DNA from: RPQJ01 sp963696545
Lineage (GTDB): Bacteria; Pseudomonadota; Gammaproteobacteria; Steroidobacterales; Steroidobacteraceae
Direction: 5' to 3'
DNA length: 64,000 nt
Assembly (NCBI GenBank): GCA_963696545.1
Contig: CAVOKQ010000005.1
Span: 1 to 64,000 of the forward strand
Below the pieces are notes generated by a model. That model worked only from the letters and a program-made list of their open reading frames with translations. It had not been told where the DNA came from and did not search any database. The translations under genes were made by a program, and so were the position numbers. Below are positions 24,604-33,497 of the stretch, one piece after another. The number at the start of each line of letters is the position of its first letter. The first letter of the stretch is position 1.

Positions 24604-26691
24604 ATGACGTCAGCCACCGTCCTGCTGATCGGCGCGCAAGCGGATGACCACGCCAGGGTCGACGAGGCCCTGTCGGGCATTCGCGGTCAGCCGTTCCGGA
24701 TGGAGACCGCAGGCACGCTCGCGGACGGCGTGACGCGCATGAAGCAGGGTCGGGTGGACGCGGTCCTTCTCGACCTCAACCTCCCCGACAGCATCGGCCT
24801 GACGACGTTCCTGCGCGTGCAGCCCAAGGCCCCGCAGATCCCGGTCGTGGTGCTGGTGGAAGCGAAGGACGAGGACCTCGGACGAGAGGCCGTCGACCGC
24901 GGTGCGCTCGACTTCCTGGTCAAGGACCAGGTCTCCGCGCAGCTGCTCGACAAGGTGCTGCGTTATGCGACCGAGCGTACGCATACACTGAAGGCACTGA
25001 AGGCGTCCGAGCAGCGTTACCGCGAACTCTTCCAGAACGTCACTGCCGGCGTGTTCCAGACCACGCCCGACGGCAAGTTCATGGCGGCCAACCCGGCCCT
25101 GGTCCGCATGCTCGGCTACGACTCCGAGGACGAGCTGCTCGCCGTCGACGTGGCCGAGGACGTATACATGGACCCCGGCCACCGCGAGGCCTGGGCCGAT
25201 TCGATGGCGAAGGACGGCGAGGTCCGTAACGCGGAACTCGTGCTGAAGCGGCGCGATGGCAGCAAGATCGTCGTGCTCGAGAACTCGCGCGTCGTGCACG
25301 ACGCCGAGGGTCGCGTGCTCTTCTACGAAGGCACGCTCACCGACATCACCGCCGCGCACGAGCTTTCGCAGCAGCTCTCCTACGATGCGAGCCACGACCC
25401 GCTGACGGGCCTGGCGAACCGCCGCGAATTCGAGCTCCGGTTGCAGCGCGCGATCGAGATGACACAGGCCACGGGCGCACAGCACGCCGTCTGCTACATC
25501 GACCTCGACCGCTTCAAGGTGGTCAACGACACCTGTGGCCACGTCGCCGGCGATGAGCTGCTGCGCCAGCTTGGCCAGGTGCTGCAGCAGAAAGTGCGCT
25601 CGCACGACGTGGTCGCCCGTCTCGGCGGCGACGAGTTCGTCATGCTGCTGCACAACTGCGGCCCGAGCGACGCGCTGCAGGTCGCGAACAACCTGCTGCG
25701 CGCGGTGGCCGAATTCCAGTTTGCCTGGGGTGCGCAGGTCTTCACCCTCGGTGCGAGCATCGGGGTGGTGATCGTCAACCCGCACTTCCGCCGCCTGGCA
25801 CAGGTGATGAATGCCGCGGACGCCGCGTGCTATGCGGCCAAGGACGCCGGGCGCAACCGCGTCCAGGTCTACCAGGAGGACGCCGCCATCGTGGCGAGGC
25901 GCCACGGCGAAATGGATTGGATGGCCCGCGCCAAGCGGGCGCTGTCCGAGAACCGCCTGTTCCTCGAGGCCCAGCCGATCCGGCCGCTGGCGCCCGGCGC
26001 GACCGAGCCGCCTCACTACGAGGTGCTGGTACGAATGCGGGACGAGAACGGCCGCGCGGTGCCCCCAGGCGCGTTCCTGCCGTCGGTCGAGCGCTACAAC
26101 CTGTCGGTGCGCTACGACCGGTGGGTGATCGAGGCGACGCTCGACTGGATGAAGCGGCACGAATCAGCGCTGTCGCGCGTGTCGAGGTTCTTCATCAATC
26201 TCTCGCGCGATTCGGTCAACGAGCCCGACACCGCGAACTTCATCCGCCAGTCGATCGCCACCGCGGGCCTGGACCCGCGCCGTCTCGGCTTCGAGCTGAC
26301 GGAGACTGTGGCGATCGCCAATCTCGCCCGCGCCAACCAGCTGATCAACGACCTGCGCCGCGCCGGCTGCACGACGAGCCTCGACGATTTCGGCAGTGGC
26401 GTGTCCTCGTTCGCCTACCTGAAGGCGCTCGCGGTGGACTTCCTGAAGATCGACGGCATGTTCGTCGGCAACATCTCGCAGGACAAGGTCGACTACGCGA
26501 TGGTGCGCTCGATCAAGGAAATCGGGCACGTGATGGGCAAGAAGATCGTCGCCGAGTCCGTCGAGACGCAGGCGGTGCTCGAGAAGCTGCGTGAGCTCGG
26601 GATCGACTACGCGCAGGGCTTCGAGGTGGGCGAGCCGCGACCGATCGACGAAATCGCGTCGGTGGCGATCGAGGATCTGCTCGCCGGCTGA
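24604..26691 (+). CDS. Receiver-PAS-GGDEF-EAL cyclic-di-GMP protein
   Basis: The 695-residue product has a receiver (1-125; phospho-acceptor Asp57 in VLLDLNLPDS), a PAS domain (about 135-255), a GGDEF domain with intact LGGDEFVMLL (about 340) and an EAL-type phosphodiesterase domain (about 435-690). In the latter the signature EAL is EAQ, but EVLVRM, INLSRDS, FELTET, DDFGSG, LKIDG and AESVET, the metal and catalytic positions, are kept. It may therefore make or break c-di-GMP depending on phosphorylation or PAS input. No membrane segment. It stands alone; a 494-bp repeat-rich gap follows. Confidence 0.92.
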   Translation: MTSATVLLIGAQADDHARVDEALSGIRGQPFRMETAGTLADGVTRMKQGRVDAVLLDLNLPDSIGLTTFLRVQPKAPQIPVVVLVEAKDEDLGREAVDRGALDFLVKDQVSAQLLDKVLRYATERTHTLKALKASEQRYRELFQNVTAGVFQTTPDGKFMAANPALVRMLGYDSEDELLAVDVAEDVYMDPGHREAWADSMAKDGEVRNAELVLKRRDGSKIVVLENSRVVHDAEGRVLFYEGTLTDITAAHELSQQLSYDASHDPLTGLANRREFELRLQRAIEMTQATGAQHAVCYIDLDRFKVVNDTCGHVAGDELLRQLGQVLQQKVRSHDVVARLGGDEFVMLLHNCGPSDALQVANNLLRAVAEFQFAWGAQVFTLGASIGVVIVNPHFRRLAQVMNAADAACYAAKDAGRNRVQVYQEDAAIVARRHGEMDWMARAKRALSENRLFLEAQPIRPLAPGATEPPHYEVLVRMRDENGRAVPPGAFLPSVERYNLSVRYDRWVIEATLDWMKRHESALSRVSRFFINLSRDSVNEPDTANFIRQSIATAGLDPRRLGFELTETVAIANLARANQLINDLRRAGCTTSLDDFGSGVSSFAYLKALAVDFLKIDGMFVGNISQDKVDYAMVRSIKEIGHVMGKKIVAESVETQAVLEKLRELGIDYAQGFEVGEPRPIDEIASVAIEDLLAG

Positions 26692-26727
26692 GCCGCGTCG
26701 ATTCAGCGCTTTCGCTTCGCGCTCGCC

Positions 26728-26862
26728 CTGCGTTCGCAGGCGGGGATCCGTCGGGACTGCCCACGGGGACGCCGTAAATCCATCCATGGAGGCTCGCACG
26801 CGGCGTCCATGCCGCGTGACGCCCCGTCGGCAGTCCCGACGGATCCCCGCCTGCAGACGCAG
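26728..26862 (+). repeat. Hairpin-embedded 63-bp repeat, copy 1
   Basis: The arms 26728-26761 and 26829-26862 are complementary over 34 bp with two mismatches. They enclose a core at 26764-26826 that contains TCCATCCATGGAGGCTCG and a small internal stem ACGCGGC-GTCCAT-GCCGCGT. The core ends themselves pair (CGGGG with CCCCG). The whole could fold as one long hairpin with a structured head. Core copy 2 lies inverted 235 bp downstream with one difference, but with different arms. Confidence 0.85.
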
Positions 26863-27035
26863 CTGGACGCTGCGATCCGCTGACGCGCCAACCGTCATTC
26901 CGATCACATTGCGTTGTGCACCGCGACCATGTCGAAGCCGCGACCTCGCTGCGTGACAGTCATGCAGGTAGGGCACGCATGCTACTTCCGGGGACATCTA
27001 CGCAACACCGGCGCAACGGAAACAGCGGCCTGCCA

Positions 27036-27148
27036 CATCCGGGGTTCGAGGGTCTGTGCGCGGGGCGTCACGCGGCATGGACGCCGCGTGCGAGCCTCCA
27101 TGGATGGATTCACGGCGTCCCCGCGCGCAGACCCTCGAACCCCGGATG
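27036..27148 (-). repeat. Hairpin-embedded 63-bp repeat, copy 2 (inverted)
   Basis: The core at 27061-27123 is the reverse complement of copy 1 with a single substitution in 63 bp. Its arms, 27036-27060 and 27124-27148, are complementary over 25 bp with one mismatch (a G-T/U-type pair), and their sequence (CATCCGGGGTTCGAGGGTC...) is unrelated to the arms of copy 1. The core is thus conserved while the stems differ but remain self-complementary. Confidence 0.85.
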
Positions 27149-27185
27149 CGGCGTAGCCGTTCCGATGCGCTAAGCTGTTGTACCG

Positions 27186-28154
27186 ATGCACGCGATCGCC
27201 CTCACCTCCACCGCGTTGCTGGTCACGCTCGTGGCCACGGGCTGCGCACGCAAGGACGACGCGTGGGAAGTTCACGGCACGCTGGAGCGTGACCGCCTCG
27301 AACTGGTGGCGGAGTCTCACGAGCGAATCATCGACGTTGCAGTCCGCGAGGGCGATCGTGTGGCGACGGACGCTGTGCTGGTGCGCCAGGAAGCCGGCAC
27401 GATGCAGCCGCGCCTCGACCAGGCGAAGGCCTCGGTGGACGAAGCCGAACGGCGCCTGGCCGAGTTGCAGAGCGGGCCGCGACAGCGCGAGATCGACGAA
27501 GCGCGGGCGGCTGTCGCAGGTGCCGACAGCACGCTGCAGACCGAGACCAGCGAGTACGAGCGCGTGCGTTCGCTGGTCGAGCGCAAGCTCTTGAGCGCGT
27601 CGAGCCTCGACCAGGCCAGAGCGCGCCGCGACACGTCGCGATCCTCCCGCGACCAGGCGCAGGCCCGGCTCAAGCTGCTGCTGGAGGGCACGCGCTCGGA
27701 GCAGGTGCAGCAGTCGCAGGCTGCGGTGGCGCGCTCGAAAGCGGCGCTGGCGGAACTCGAGACGACGGCCGCCCGCTACGTCGTCCGGGCACCGCGGCCC
27801 GGGATCGTCGAGGCGCTGCCCTACAAGCTCGGTGAGCGCCCACCGGCAGGGGCGCCCGTCGCGGTGATGCTCGCGGACGGCACGCCGTATGGCCGCGTGT
27901 ACGTCCCGGAGCCACTGCGAGCGTCCTACGCGGCGGGTGCACGCGTGCAGTTGCGAGTCGACGGCGTTCAGCAACCGCTCACCGGCACCGTACGCTACGT
28001 GTCGGCAGAGGCCAGCTTCACGCCCTACAACTCGCTCACGCAGAAGGACCGCACGCGCCTCAGTTACCTCGCCGAGATCACCGTCGACGACCCGCAGGCC
28101 GCGGACCTGCCGAGTGGAGTTCCGGTGCAGGTTACTCTCGGCGGCGCGCCCTGA
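27186..28154 (+). CDS. HlyD-family periplasmic adaptor lipoprotein
   Basis: The 322-residue product begins with a lipoprotein signal peptide (lipobox VATGC, Cys20), followed by a split lipoyl/barrel-sandwich domain and a long coiled-coil hairpin (about 75-195, rich in Glu/Arg/Ala/Gln). YVVRAPRPGIVEALPYKLGE is the return strand typical of membrane-fusion proteins. It would bridge the inner-membrane ABC-2 exporter to an outer-membrane channel. It heads a three-gene operon like E. coli ybhG-ybhF-ybhS/R; the substrate is unknown, with multidrug or lipid-like molecules as options. Confidence 0.9.
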   Translation: MHAIALTSTALLVTLVATGCARKDDAWEVHGTLERDRLELVAESHERIIDVAVREGDRVATDAVLVRQEAGTMQPRLDQAKASVDEAERRLAELQSGPRQREIDEARAAVAGADSTLQTETSEYERVRSLVERKLLSASSLDQARARRDTSRSSRDQAQARLKLLLEGTRSEQVQQSQAAVARSKAALAELETTAARYVVRAPRPGIVEALPYKLGERPPAGAPVAVMLADGTPYGRVYVPEPLRASYAAGARVQLRVDGVQQPLTGTVRYVSAEASFTPYNSLTQKDRTRLSYLAEITVDDPQAADLPSGVPVQVTLGGAP

Positions 28155-28165
28155 GCGGGCACCGG

Positions 28166-29122
28166 ATGAACGCGGATTTCGCCATCGTTGCGCGCGGCCT
28201 CACGCGTCGCTTCGGGCGACTGGCAGCGGTGGATGGCGTTGACCTCGCGATCCCGCGGGCACGCATCTTCGGCTTCCTCGGGCCGAACGGCTCCGGCAAG
28301 TCGACGACGATCCGGATGCTGTGCGGCCTGCTCGAGCCGTCCGCAGGCACGGTCGACGTGCTCGGCTTTCGCATGCCGCAGGACGCCGAGCGGTTGCGCA
28401 GCAAGCTCGGCTACATGACCCAGCGCTTCTCGTTGTGGGACGACCTGACCGTGCACGAGAACCTGGAGTTCATGGCGCAGGTGTTCGGGCTGTCGGCCAC
28501 CGAACGGCGGCAACGGATCGCCGCACGCGCCGGGGAATACGACCTGGGGCAGATCCTGGCGCAGCGCGCGGGCACGCTGAGCGGCGGCCAGCGGCAGCGG
28601 CTCGCGCTCGCGGCCGCGACACTGCACGAGCCGGAGCTGCTGCTGCTCGATGAGCCCACCAGTGCGGTCGATCCGCAGAGCCGCCGTGATTTCTGGGAGA
28701 GCCTGTTCGCGCTCGTGAACCGCGGCATCACGATCCTCGTCTCGACGCACTACATGGACGAAGCGGAGCGCTGTCATCGCCTCGCGATCCTCGCGGAAGG
28801 ACGCCTGGTCGCGGAGGGCGTGCCGCAGGACCTGATGCGCGACATCCCGGCTGCGGTCATCGAGGTCGAGGCGGCCGACACTGCGGCTGCCCGCCGTGCG
28901 ATGGCCGGGGATCCAGCGGTACGCAGCGTCGCGCAGATTGGCGTGCGGCTGCACGTGCTGCTCGATCCCGCGGTCGATTCGCCCGGGGAGCGCGTGCGGC
29001 AGCGGCTTCGTGCCGCCGGTGTCGAGGCCCACGTCGAGGCGGTCGGGGCGAGCCTCGAGGACGTGTTCGTCGCCGCGACCGGATTTCGCCACGGCCCTGC
29101 CCAACCGGGCCGGGCGGCCTGA
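28166..29122 (+). CDS. ABC-2 exporter ATP-binding protein
   Basis: The 318-residue cytoplasmic ATPase has Walker A GPNGSGKST (about 39-47), the Q-loop within YMTQRFSLWDDLTV, signature LSGGQRQRLALA (about 138-149), Walker B LLLLDEPTSAVDP and the switch His in VSTHYMDEAERC. A C-terminal extension of about 85 residues is typical of ABC-2/CcmA-like proteins. It starts 11 bp after the adaptor stop and is followed after 7 bp by the permease. Only one ATPase domain is present, unlike the fused YbhF. Confidence 0.93.
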   Translation: MNADFAIVARGLTRRFGRLAAVDGVDLAIPRARIFGFLGPNGSGKSTTIRMLCGLLEPSAGTVDVLGFRMPQDAERLRSKLGYMTQRFSLWDDLTVHENLEFMAQVFGLSATERRQRIAARAGEYDLGQILAQRAGTLSGGQRQRLALAAATLHEPELLLLDEPTSAVDPQSRRDFWESLFALVNRGITILVSTHYMDEAERCHRLAILAEGRLVAEGVPQDLMRDIPAAVIEVEAADTAAARRAMAGDPAVRSVAQIGVRLHVLLDPAVDSPGERVRQRLRAAGVEAHVEAVGASLEDVFVAATGFRHGPAQPGRAA

Positions 29123-29129
29123 GGCGCCG

Positions 29130-30221
29130 ATGTTCGGTCGCATCTTCGCCGTGATGCAGAAGGAACTGCGGCAGCTCGCCCGCGATCGAGTCACGTTCGG
29201 TATGATCGTCGGCATCCCGCTGATGCAGATACTGCTGTTCGGATATGCGATCAACTTCGACGTGCGTGGCCTGCACGCCGCCGTGGTCGACGAGGCCGGC
29301 ACCAGTCTTTCGCGCGCGCTGGCCGGCGACCTGCAGGCGACCGGCGTGATCGTGCTCGAGCCGCCGAGCCCGAGCGTGGCGCACCTGCGCCGGCGCATCG
29401 ATTCAGGTGAGTTGAGCGTCGGCATCGTGATCCCCGCGGATTTCGAGCGAAGGCGCCTCGAGTCCGACCGCGCGGTCGTGCAGCTGCTGATCGACGGCAG
29501 CGAACCAATGGTGGACGGCGTGGCACGCAGCCTGTCCTCGGTTCCAATACCGTCCCGCGACGGCGTCTACGAGCCGCGCGCGCAGTTCTTCGAGCTCTAC
29601 ACCGAATACAACCCGGAGCGTCGCACGGCCGTGCAGATCGTGCCGGCACTGATCGGCGTGATCCTGAACATGACAATGGTGATCTTCACCGCCGCGGCGA
29701 TCGTGCGCGAGCGCGAGCGCGGCAACCTCGAGCTGCTGATCACGACTCCGATCCGTTCCTGGGAGCTGATGACCGGCAAGCTGCTGCCGTACGTGTTCAT
29801 CGGTCTGCTGCAGGCGACGCTGGTGCTGGTCGTGGGCACGCTGCTGTTCGACGTGCCGATCAACGGCAGCCTGGCGCAGTTCTACATGGCCGCCGGACTC
29901 TTCATCGCCGCCACGCTGACGCTCGGGCTCGTGATCTCGACGATCGCGACGAACCAGCTGCAGGCGTTCCAGATGGCATTCCTGACGCTGCTGCCGTCGA
30001 TTCTGCTGTCCGGGTTCGTGTTCCCGTTCGACGGCATGCCGAAGCCCGCGCAGTGGATCGCGCAGGTACTGCCGCTCACGCACTTCGTCGAGATGATCCG
30101 CGGCATCGTGCTGCGCGGCGCACCGATCGTGGACATGAAGGTGCAGGCCGCGAAGCTGGTCGTGTTCCTTGCCGTCGCGATGCTGATCGCGACGCGGCGC
30201 TTCCACAAGAGCCTCGACTGA
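29130..30221 (+). CDS. ABC-2 family permease
   Basis: The 363-residue product has one N-terminal membrane helix, a large periplasmic domain (about 45-165) and five C-terminal helices with the conserved RERERGNLELLITTPIRSWE and the FDGMPKPAQW/LPLTHFVEM region, the YhhJ/YbhS-R type. Two copies probably pair with two ATPases to export the substrate handed to the HlyD-like adaptor. ATG 29130 gives the expected MFGRIFAVMQKELRQL start. The stop codon lies inside a strong hairpin. Confidence 0.92.
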   Translation: MFGRIFAVMQKELRQLARDRVTFGMIVGIPLMQILLFGYAINFDVRGLHAAVVDEAGTSLSRALAGDLQATGVIVLEPPSPSVAHLRRRIDSGELSVGIVIPADFERRRLESDRAVVQLLIDGSEPMVDGVARSLSSVPIPSRDGVYEPRAQFFELYTEYNPERRTAVQIVPALIGVILNMTMVIFTAAAIVRERERGNLELLITTPIRSWELMTGKLLPYVFIGLLQATLVLVVGTLLFDVPINGSLAQFYMAAGLFIAATLTLGLVISTIATNQLQAFQMAFLTLLPSILLSGFVFPFDGMPKPAQWIAQVLPLTHFVEMIRGIVLRGAPIVDMKVQAAKLVVFLAVAMLIATRRFHKSLD

Positions 30222-30258
30222 GTCCGGCGGGTTTTCCGCGGACCTCAGTCGAGGCTCT
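30208..30258. terminator. Hairpin terminator between ABC permease and phaC
   Basis: AGAGCCTCGACTGAG (30208-30222) is perfectly complementary to CTCAGTCGAGGCTCT (30244-30258), and the stem extends by TCCG/CGGA across one bulged base to a 12-nt loop. It spans the permease stop codon and the gap to the convergent phaC. The stem is strong but T-tracts are lacking. Confidence 0.65.
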
Positions 30259-30279
30259 CGTGAGGCGCGTCGCGCGCGA

Positions 30280-32034
30280 TCACTTCTGCTTCACGTAAGT
30301 GCCGGGCGCGTCGCAGATCGGCTTCAGGCCCTTCTTCGGTGCGCCCATCGCCGGCGGCGGCACCTTGCGCGAGGCGGAGCGCTCCTCGAGCCACTTCGCC
30401 CACGTCGGCCACCACGAGCCCGGCAGCGGCTCGACCTTCTCGATGTACTTGTCCGGCGACGTCAATCGCGCGCCGGACTTCGTCTGCAGCACTCGGTGCC
30501 GGCGCTTCGGATGCTGCGGGCCGCTGATGATGCCGGCATTGTGGCCGCCACTCGTCAGGCAGAACGTGTAGTCCGCCGAGCGAACGAGCTTGCCCACCTT
30601 GTAGACCGAGCGCCACGGCGCGACATGGTCGGTCTCGGTGCCGACGACGAACATCGGCACGGTCACGTCCGAGAGGTTGATCTCCTCGCCGAGCGCCACG
30701 TAGCGGTCTTCGGCCAGGTCGTTGTTCAGGTACAGCTGGTGCAGGTAATCGGTGTGCATGCGGTAGGCCATCCGCGTGCCGTCCGCGTTCCACGCCATCA
30801 GGTCGTTCAGGCCCATGCGCTCGCCACGCAGGTACGTGCCGATGGTCGGTGCCCACAGCAGGTCGTACGTGCGCAGCAGCTGGAACGCGCCGCCCATCTG
30901 CCTGCTCTCGAGCACGCCTTCCTTCCACATCAGCGCCTCGAGCATCGCGAGCTGCGCCGGGCTGATGAAGATCGAGAGCTCGCCCGGCTCGCTGAAATCC
31001 GTCTGCGCCGCGAACATCGTGACGCTGGCGAGTCGCTCGTCGTCCCGCGCGGCCAGCGCCGCGGAGGCGATCGCGAGCAGCGTGCCGCCGATGCAGTAGC
31101 CGACCGCATGGACCTTGCGCTTCGGCACGATCGCGGTGACCGCGTCGAGCGCCGCCAGCACGCCGTGCTCGAGGTAGTCGTCCATCGTGACGTCGCGGTC
31201 CTCGGCCGTCGGGTTCTTCCACGAAATCATGAACACCGTGTGGCCGAGCCCGACCAGGTAGTTCACCAGCGAGTTCTGCGGCGACAGGTCGAGGATGTAG
31301 TACTTCATGATCCACGCCGGGACGATCAGCACCGGTTCCGCATAGACCGTCGGGGTCTGCGGCGAGTACTGGATCAGTTCCATCAGCCGCGTGCGCAGGA
31401 TCACCTTGCCCCTGGTCGCCGCCACCTGCTCGCCGACCGTGTAGTTCTCGATGCCGGCCGGTCCCTGGCCGCGGAAAGTGCGCACCACGTCCTCCGCAAG
31501 GTGTTTCGCCCCACGGAGGAGGTTGCGGCCGTTCTCTTCGATCGTCTTGCCGATCAGCTGCGGGTTGGTCGGCAGGTAGTTGTCCGGCGCGATCAGCTCC
31601 AGGCCTTCGCGCACCGTGAACCCGACGATGTTCTCGGCCGGGGCCTGCGCCCCCGGGACGTTCCTGACCGCCTCGCGCGCCCAGTCCGAGGCCGTGAGGA
31701 ACGACTGCGCGAGCACGTTGAACGGAAACCTTGCCCACGCCGGATCCGAGAAGCGGCTCGCGTACGGCGTGCCGGCCGCCTCGGGTGGGTTCTCGCCGCC
31801 GCGGACCGCGGTGCCCGCGAACTGCGCGAGCGCCAATGACTTCTGCAGCGCCGAGCGCCCCATCTCGGCCTGCCGGCCCGGCGCCGTCGCGAGCCGCGCA
31901 AGCACGCTGAGCCACGCGCCGCCGAACGCCTGCGGCGACAACCCGCCGGTCCACCGGCCCAGGGTTGCGAGGAACGCTCGCGACGCGTCGTCGGTGACGA
32001 TCGAGTGGCCCGCTTTCTTGTCCGTCTTGCTCAT
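30280..32034 (-). CDS. phaC: Poly(3-hydroxyalkanoate) synthase, class I-like
   Basis: PhaC polymerises 3-hydroxyacyl-CoA into storage polyester granules. The 584-residue size and the N-terminal domain fit class I. The lipase-box-like GYCIGG places the catalytic Cys at 314, with Asp469 (GTETDHVAPW) and His498 (SGGHNAG) completing the triad; SWKNPTAEDRD and WNADGTRM are also diagnostic. It lies 9 bp downstream of a flavoprotein reductase on the same strand. No phaA, phaB or phasin is visible in the window. Confidence 0.93.
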   Translation of the reverse strand: MSKTDKKAGHSIVTDDASRAFLATLGRWTGGLSPQAFGGAWLSVLARLATAPGRQAEMGRSALQKSLALAQFAGTAVRGGENPPEAAGTPYASRFSDPAWARFPFNVLAQSFLTASDWAREAVRNVPGAQAPAENIVGFTVREGLELIAPDNYLPTNPQLIGKTIEENGRNLLRGAKHLAEDVVRTFRGQGPAGIENYTVGEQVAATRGKVILRTRLMELIQYSPQTPTVYAEPVLIVPAWIMKYYILDLSPQNSLVNYLVGLGHTVFMISWKNPTAEDRDVTMDDYLEHGVLAALDAVTAIVPKRKVHAVGYCIGGTLLAIASAALAARDDERLASVTMFAAQTDFSEPGELSIFISPAQLAMLEALMWKEGVLESRQMGGAFQLLRTYDLLWAPTIGTYLRGERMGLNDLMAWNADGTRMAYRMHTDYLHQLYLNNDLAEDRYVALGEEINLSDVTVPMFVVGTETDHVAPWRSVYKVGKLVRSADYTFCLTSGGHNAGIISGPQHPKRRHRVLQTKSGARLTSPDKYIEKVEPLPGSWWPTWAKWLEERSASRKVPPPAMGAPKKGLKPICDAPGTYVKQK

Positions 32035-32043
32035 GGTGCTCTC

Positions 32044-33252
32044 TCAGATCGTCTTCAGGTCGAGTGTCGTGTCGGCCAGCTTCGCAGGGTCCGGGTGCTT
32101 GCGCTCCGCGATCCACTTCTTGCCGGTCATGAAGTCGCGCGGGCTGTTTACCGCGTCCACGGCGAGCAGTTCGCCCTGCCGCAGGTAATAGAGACCGAAG
32201 CTGCCGGCGTCCGGGTTGCCGCGCACGATGGCCTGGTCGTAGCCCTCGGACAGGCCCGCGATCTGCAGCTTGACGTCGTACTGGTCGGACCAGAACCACG
32301 GGACGTGCTCGTGGCGCGCCGGCCGGCCGCACATGTTGGCAGCGGCCGTCTTGCCCTGCTCGACGGCGTTGTCCACGGACTCGAGGCGCACGCGACGCCC
32401 GTAGCGCACGCTCGGGTGGTTCGTGCAGTCGCCGGCCGCGAATATGTTCGGGTCCGACGTGCGGCACTGCTCGTCCACCCAGACGCCGTTCTCGCAGCGG
32501 ATGCCCGCGGCGGCGGCGAGGCTGACGTCCGGCAGGATTCCGACGCCCACGATCACCAGATCGGCCGCAAAGCGCTCGCTGCCGCAGACCACGGCCTGTA
32601 CCCGGCCGTCGCCTTCGAAAGCGGTGACCGAGGTGTTGCAGTGGATCCGGACGCCCTCGCGCTCGTGCCGGCGCGTGTAGAACGCCGAGAGCTCGGGCGC
32701 GACGACGCGGTTCATCGGCCGGTCGGCCATCTCGAGGACCGTTACCTCGAGCCCGAGGTGTCGCGCGCTGGCCGCGGCCTCGAGGCCCACGTAGCCGGCC
32801 CCGACCACCACCAGCCGTCGCGCGCCCGTCAGGTCTGCGCGGATCGCCTCGACGTCCGCGATCGTTCGCAGGTAGTGGATGCCGGCCAGGTCGTAGCCGG
32901 GCGTGTCGAGCAGCCGCGGCCGGCTGCCGACACAGAGCAGCAGCTTGTCGTACACCAGTTCGCCGCCATCGCTGAGGCGCAAGCGGCGGTCGGTGCGGTC
33001 GATCGCGGTCACCCGGACCCCGAGCCGCGTCTCGACCCCGGCCTGCTCGTAGAAATGCGGGCTCCGCAGCAGCAACCGCTCCCGCTCGAGCTCACCGGAC
33101 AGGAATTTCTTCGACAGTGGCGGCCGGTTGTACGGCAGGTGGGGTTCGTCGCCGACCAGCACGATCGGCCCGTCATGCCCCTCGCGGCGCAGGGTATCGA
33201 TGGCCTGCACCGATGCGTGGCTCGCTCCGACGACGACAAAGGTCTGGGTCAT
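32044..33252 (-). CDS. FAD-dependent ferredoxin/rubredoxin reductase-like protein
   Basis: The 402-residue product has an N-terminal FAD Rossmann motif (FVVVGASHASVQAI, with A-S-H where G-G-G/A-A is usual), PYNRPPLSKKFL, a NAD(H)-binding motif VVVGAGYVGLEAA (about 147-159) and the FAD-contact ATG-like FAAGDCTNHP. It resembles the BphA4/putidaredoxin reductase class that passes electrons from NAD(P)H to a [2Fe-2S] or rubredoxin partner. ATG 33252 fits the family start. It is co-directional with phaC (9-bp gap). A thioredoxin-fold ferredoxin lies nearby on the other strand but need not be its partner. Confidence 0.9.
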   Translation of the reverse strand: MTQTFVVVGASHASVQAIDTLRREGHDGPIVLVGDEPHLPYNRPPLSKKFLSGELERERLLLRSPHFYEQAGVETRLGVRVTAIDRTDRRLRLSDGGELVYDKLLLCVGSRPRLLDTPGYDLAGIHYLRTIADVEAIRADLTGARRLVVVGAGYVGLEAAASARHLGLEVTVLEMADRPMNRVVAPELSAFYTRRHEREGVRIHCNTSVTAFEGDGRVQAVVCGSERFAADLVIVGVGILPDVSLAAAAGIRCENGVWVDEQCRTSDPNIFAAGDCTNHPSVRYGRRVRLESVDNAVEQGKTAAANMCGRPARHEHVPWFWSDQYDVKLQIAGLSEGYDQAIVRGNPDAGSFGLYYLRQGELLAVDAVNSPRDFMTGKKWIAERKHPDPAKLADTTLDLKTI

Positions 33253-33263
33253 TGCGGGTTGAT

Positions 33264-33284
33264 AGGGGACATTCCAGTTTTTCG
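33264..33284. repeat. Solitary half copy of the GGGGACATTC repeat
   Basis: AGGGGACATTCCAGTTTTT repeats the left arm of the palindrome at 8738-8787, but no matching right arm follows. It lies 12 bp upstream of the reductase start. It may be a remnant of a REP-like element. Confidence 0.5.
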
Positions 33285-33424
33285 CAAGTGGACCAACGGG
33301 GTCCCCGGCCGCTGCTATGCTTGGCGGACCGGGCGCACCACGGTCGGGCAGGGGAGCGGCCAATGCGCTCCATGCTGGTGCGGGCCGGGGCCGCGGCCCC
33401 GCGAATCTGCCCGATCCCCGGGGT

Positions 33425-33440
33425 CGGCACGGTTTCTGCA
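33425..33440 (+). promoter_or_regulatory. Candidate sigma-54 (-24/-12) promoter for P-II gene
   Basis: CGGCACGGTTTCTGCA matches the TGGCACG-N4-TTGCA sigma-54 consensus at all but two positions, with GG and GC 12 bp apart as required. It lies 58 bp upstream of the P-II start codon, and P-II genes of the glnK type are often NtrC/sigma-54 controlled. Only half-sites resembling NtrC boxes were seen upstream (GCGCACC near 33334, GGTGCG near 33378). Confidence 0.65.
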
Positions 33441-33497
33441 TATTGGCTGGAGCGATCTCCGCCGGAGAATGACGAAAAGTTCAGGAGCCAGAGCCCT

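Larger units (their letters stand above)
26692..27185. other. 494-bp intergenic region with two inverted structured repeats
   Basis: No convincing gene lies between the GGDEF-EAL gene and the hlyD-like gene. The content is two hairpin elements (26728-26862 and 27036-27148) flanking about 170 bp of unremarkable sequence. The region may supply the terminator for the upstream gene and the promoter for the exporter operon, but no clear -35/-10 pair was found. Confidence 0.7.

Noticed and set aside
27036..27070. GGTTCGA within a stem, resembling a tRNA T-arm
   Set aside because: No acceptor stem, D-arm or anticodon arm can be built around it; the sequence is the arm of the repeat hairpin.
33300..33424. 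Possible NtrC binding sites upstream of glnB
   Set aside because: Only isolated half-sites (GCGCACC, GGTGCG) about 40 bp apart; they do not form a proper dyad.
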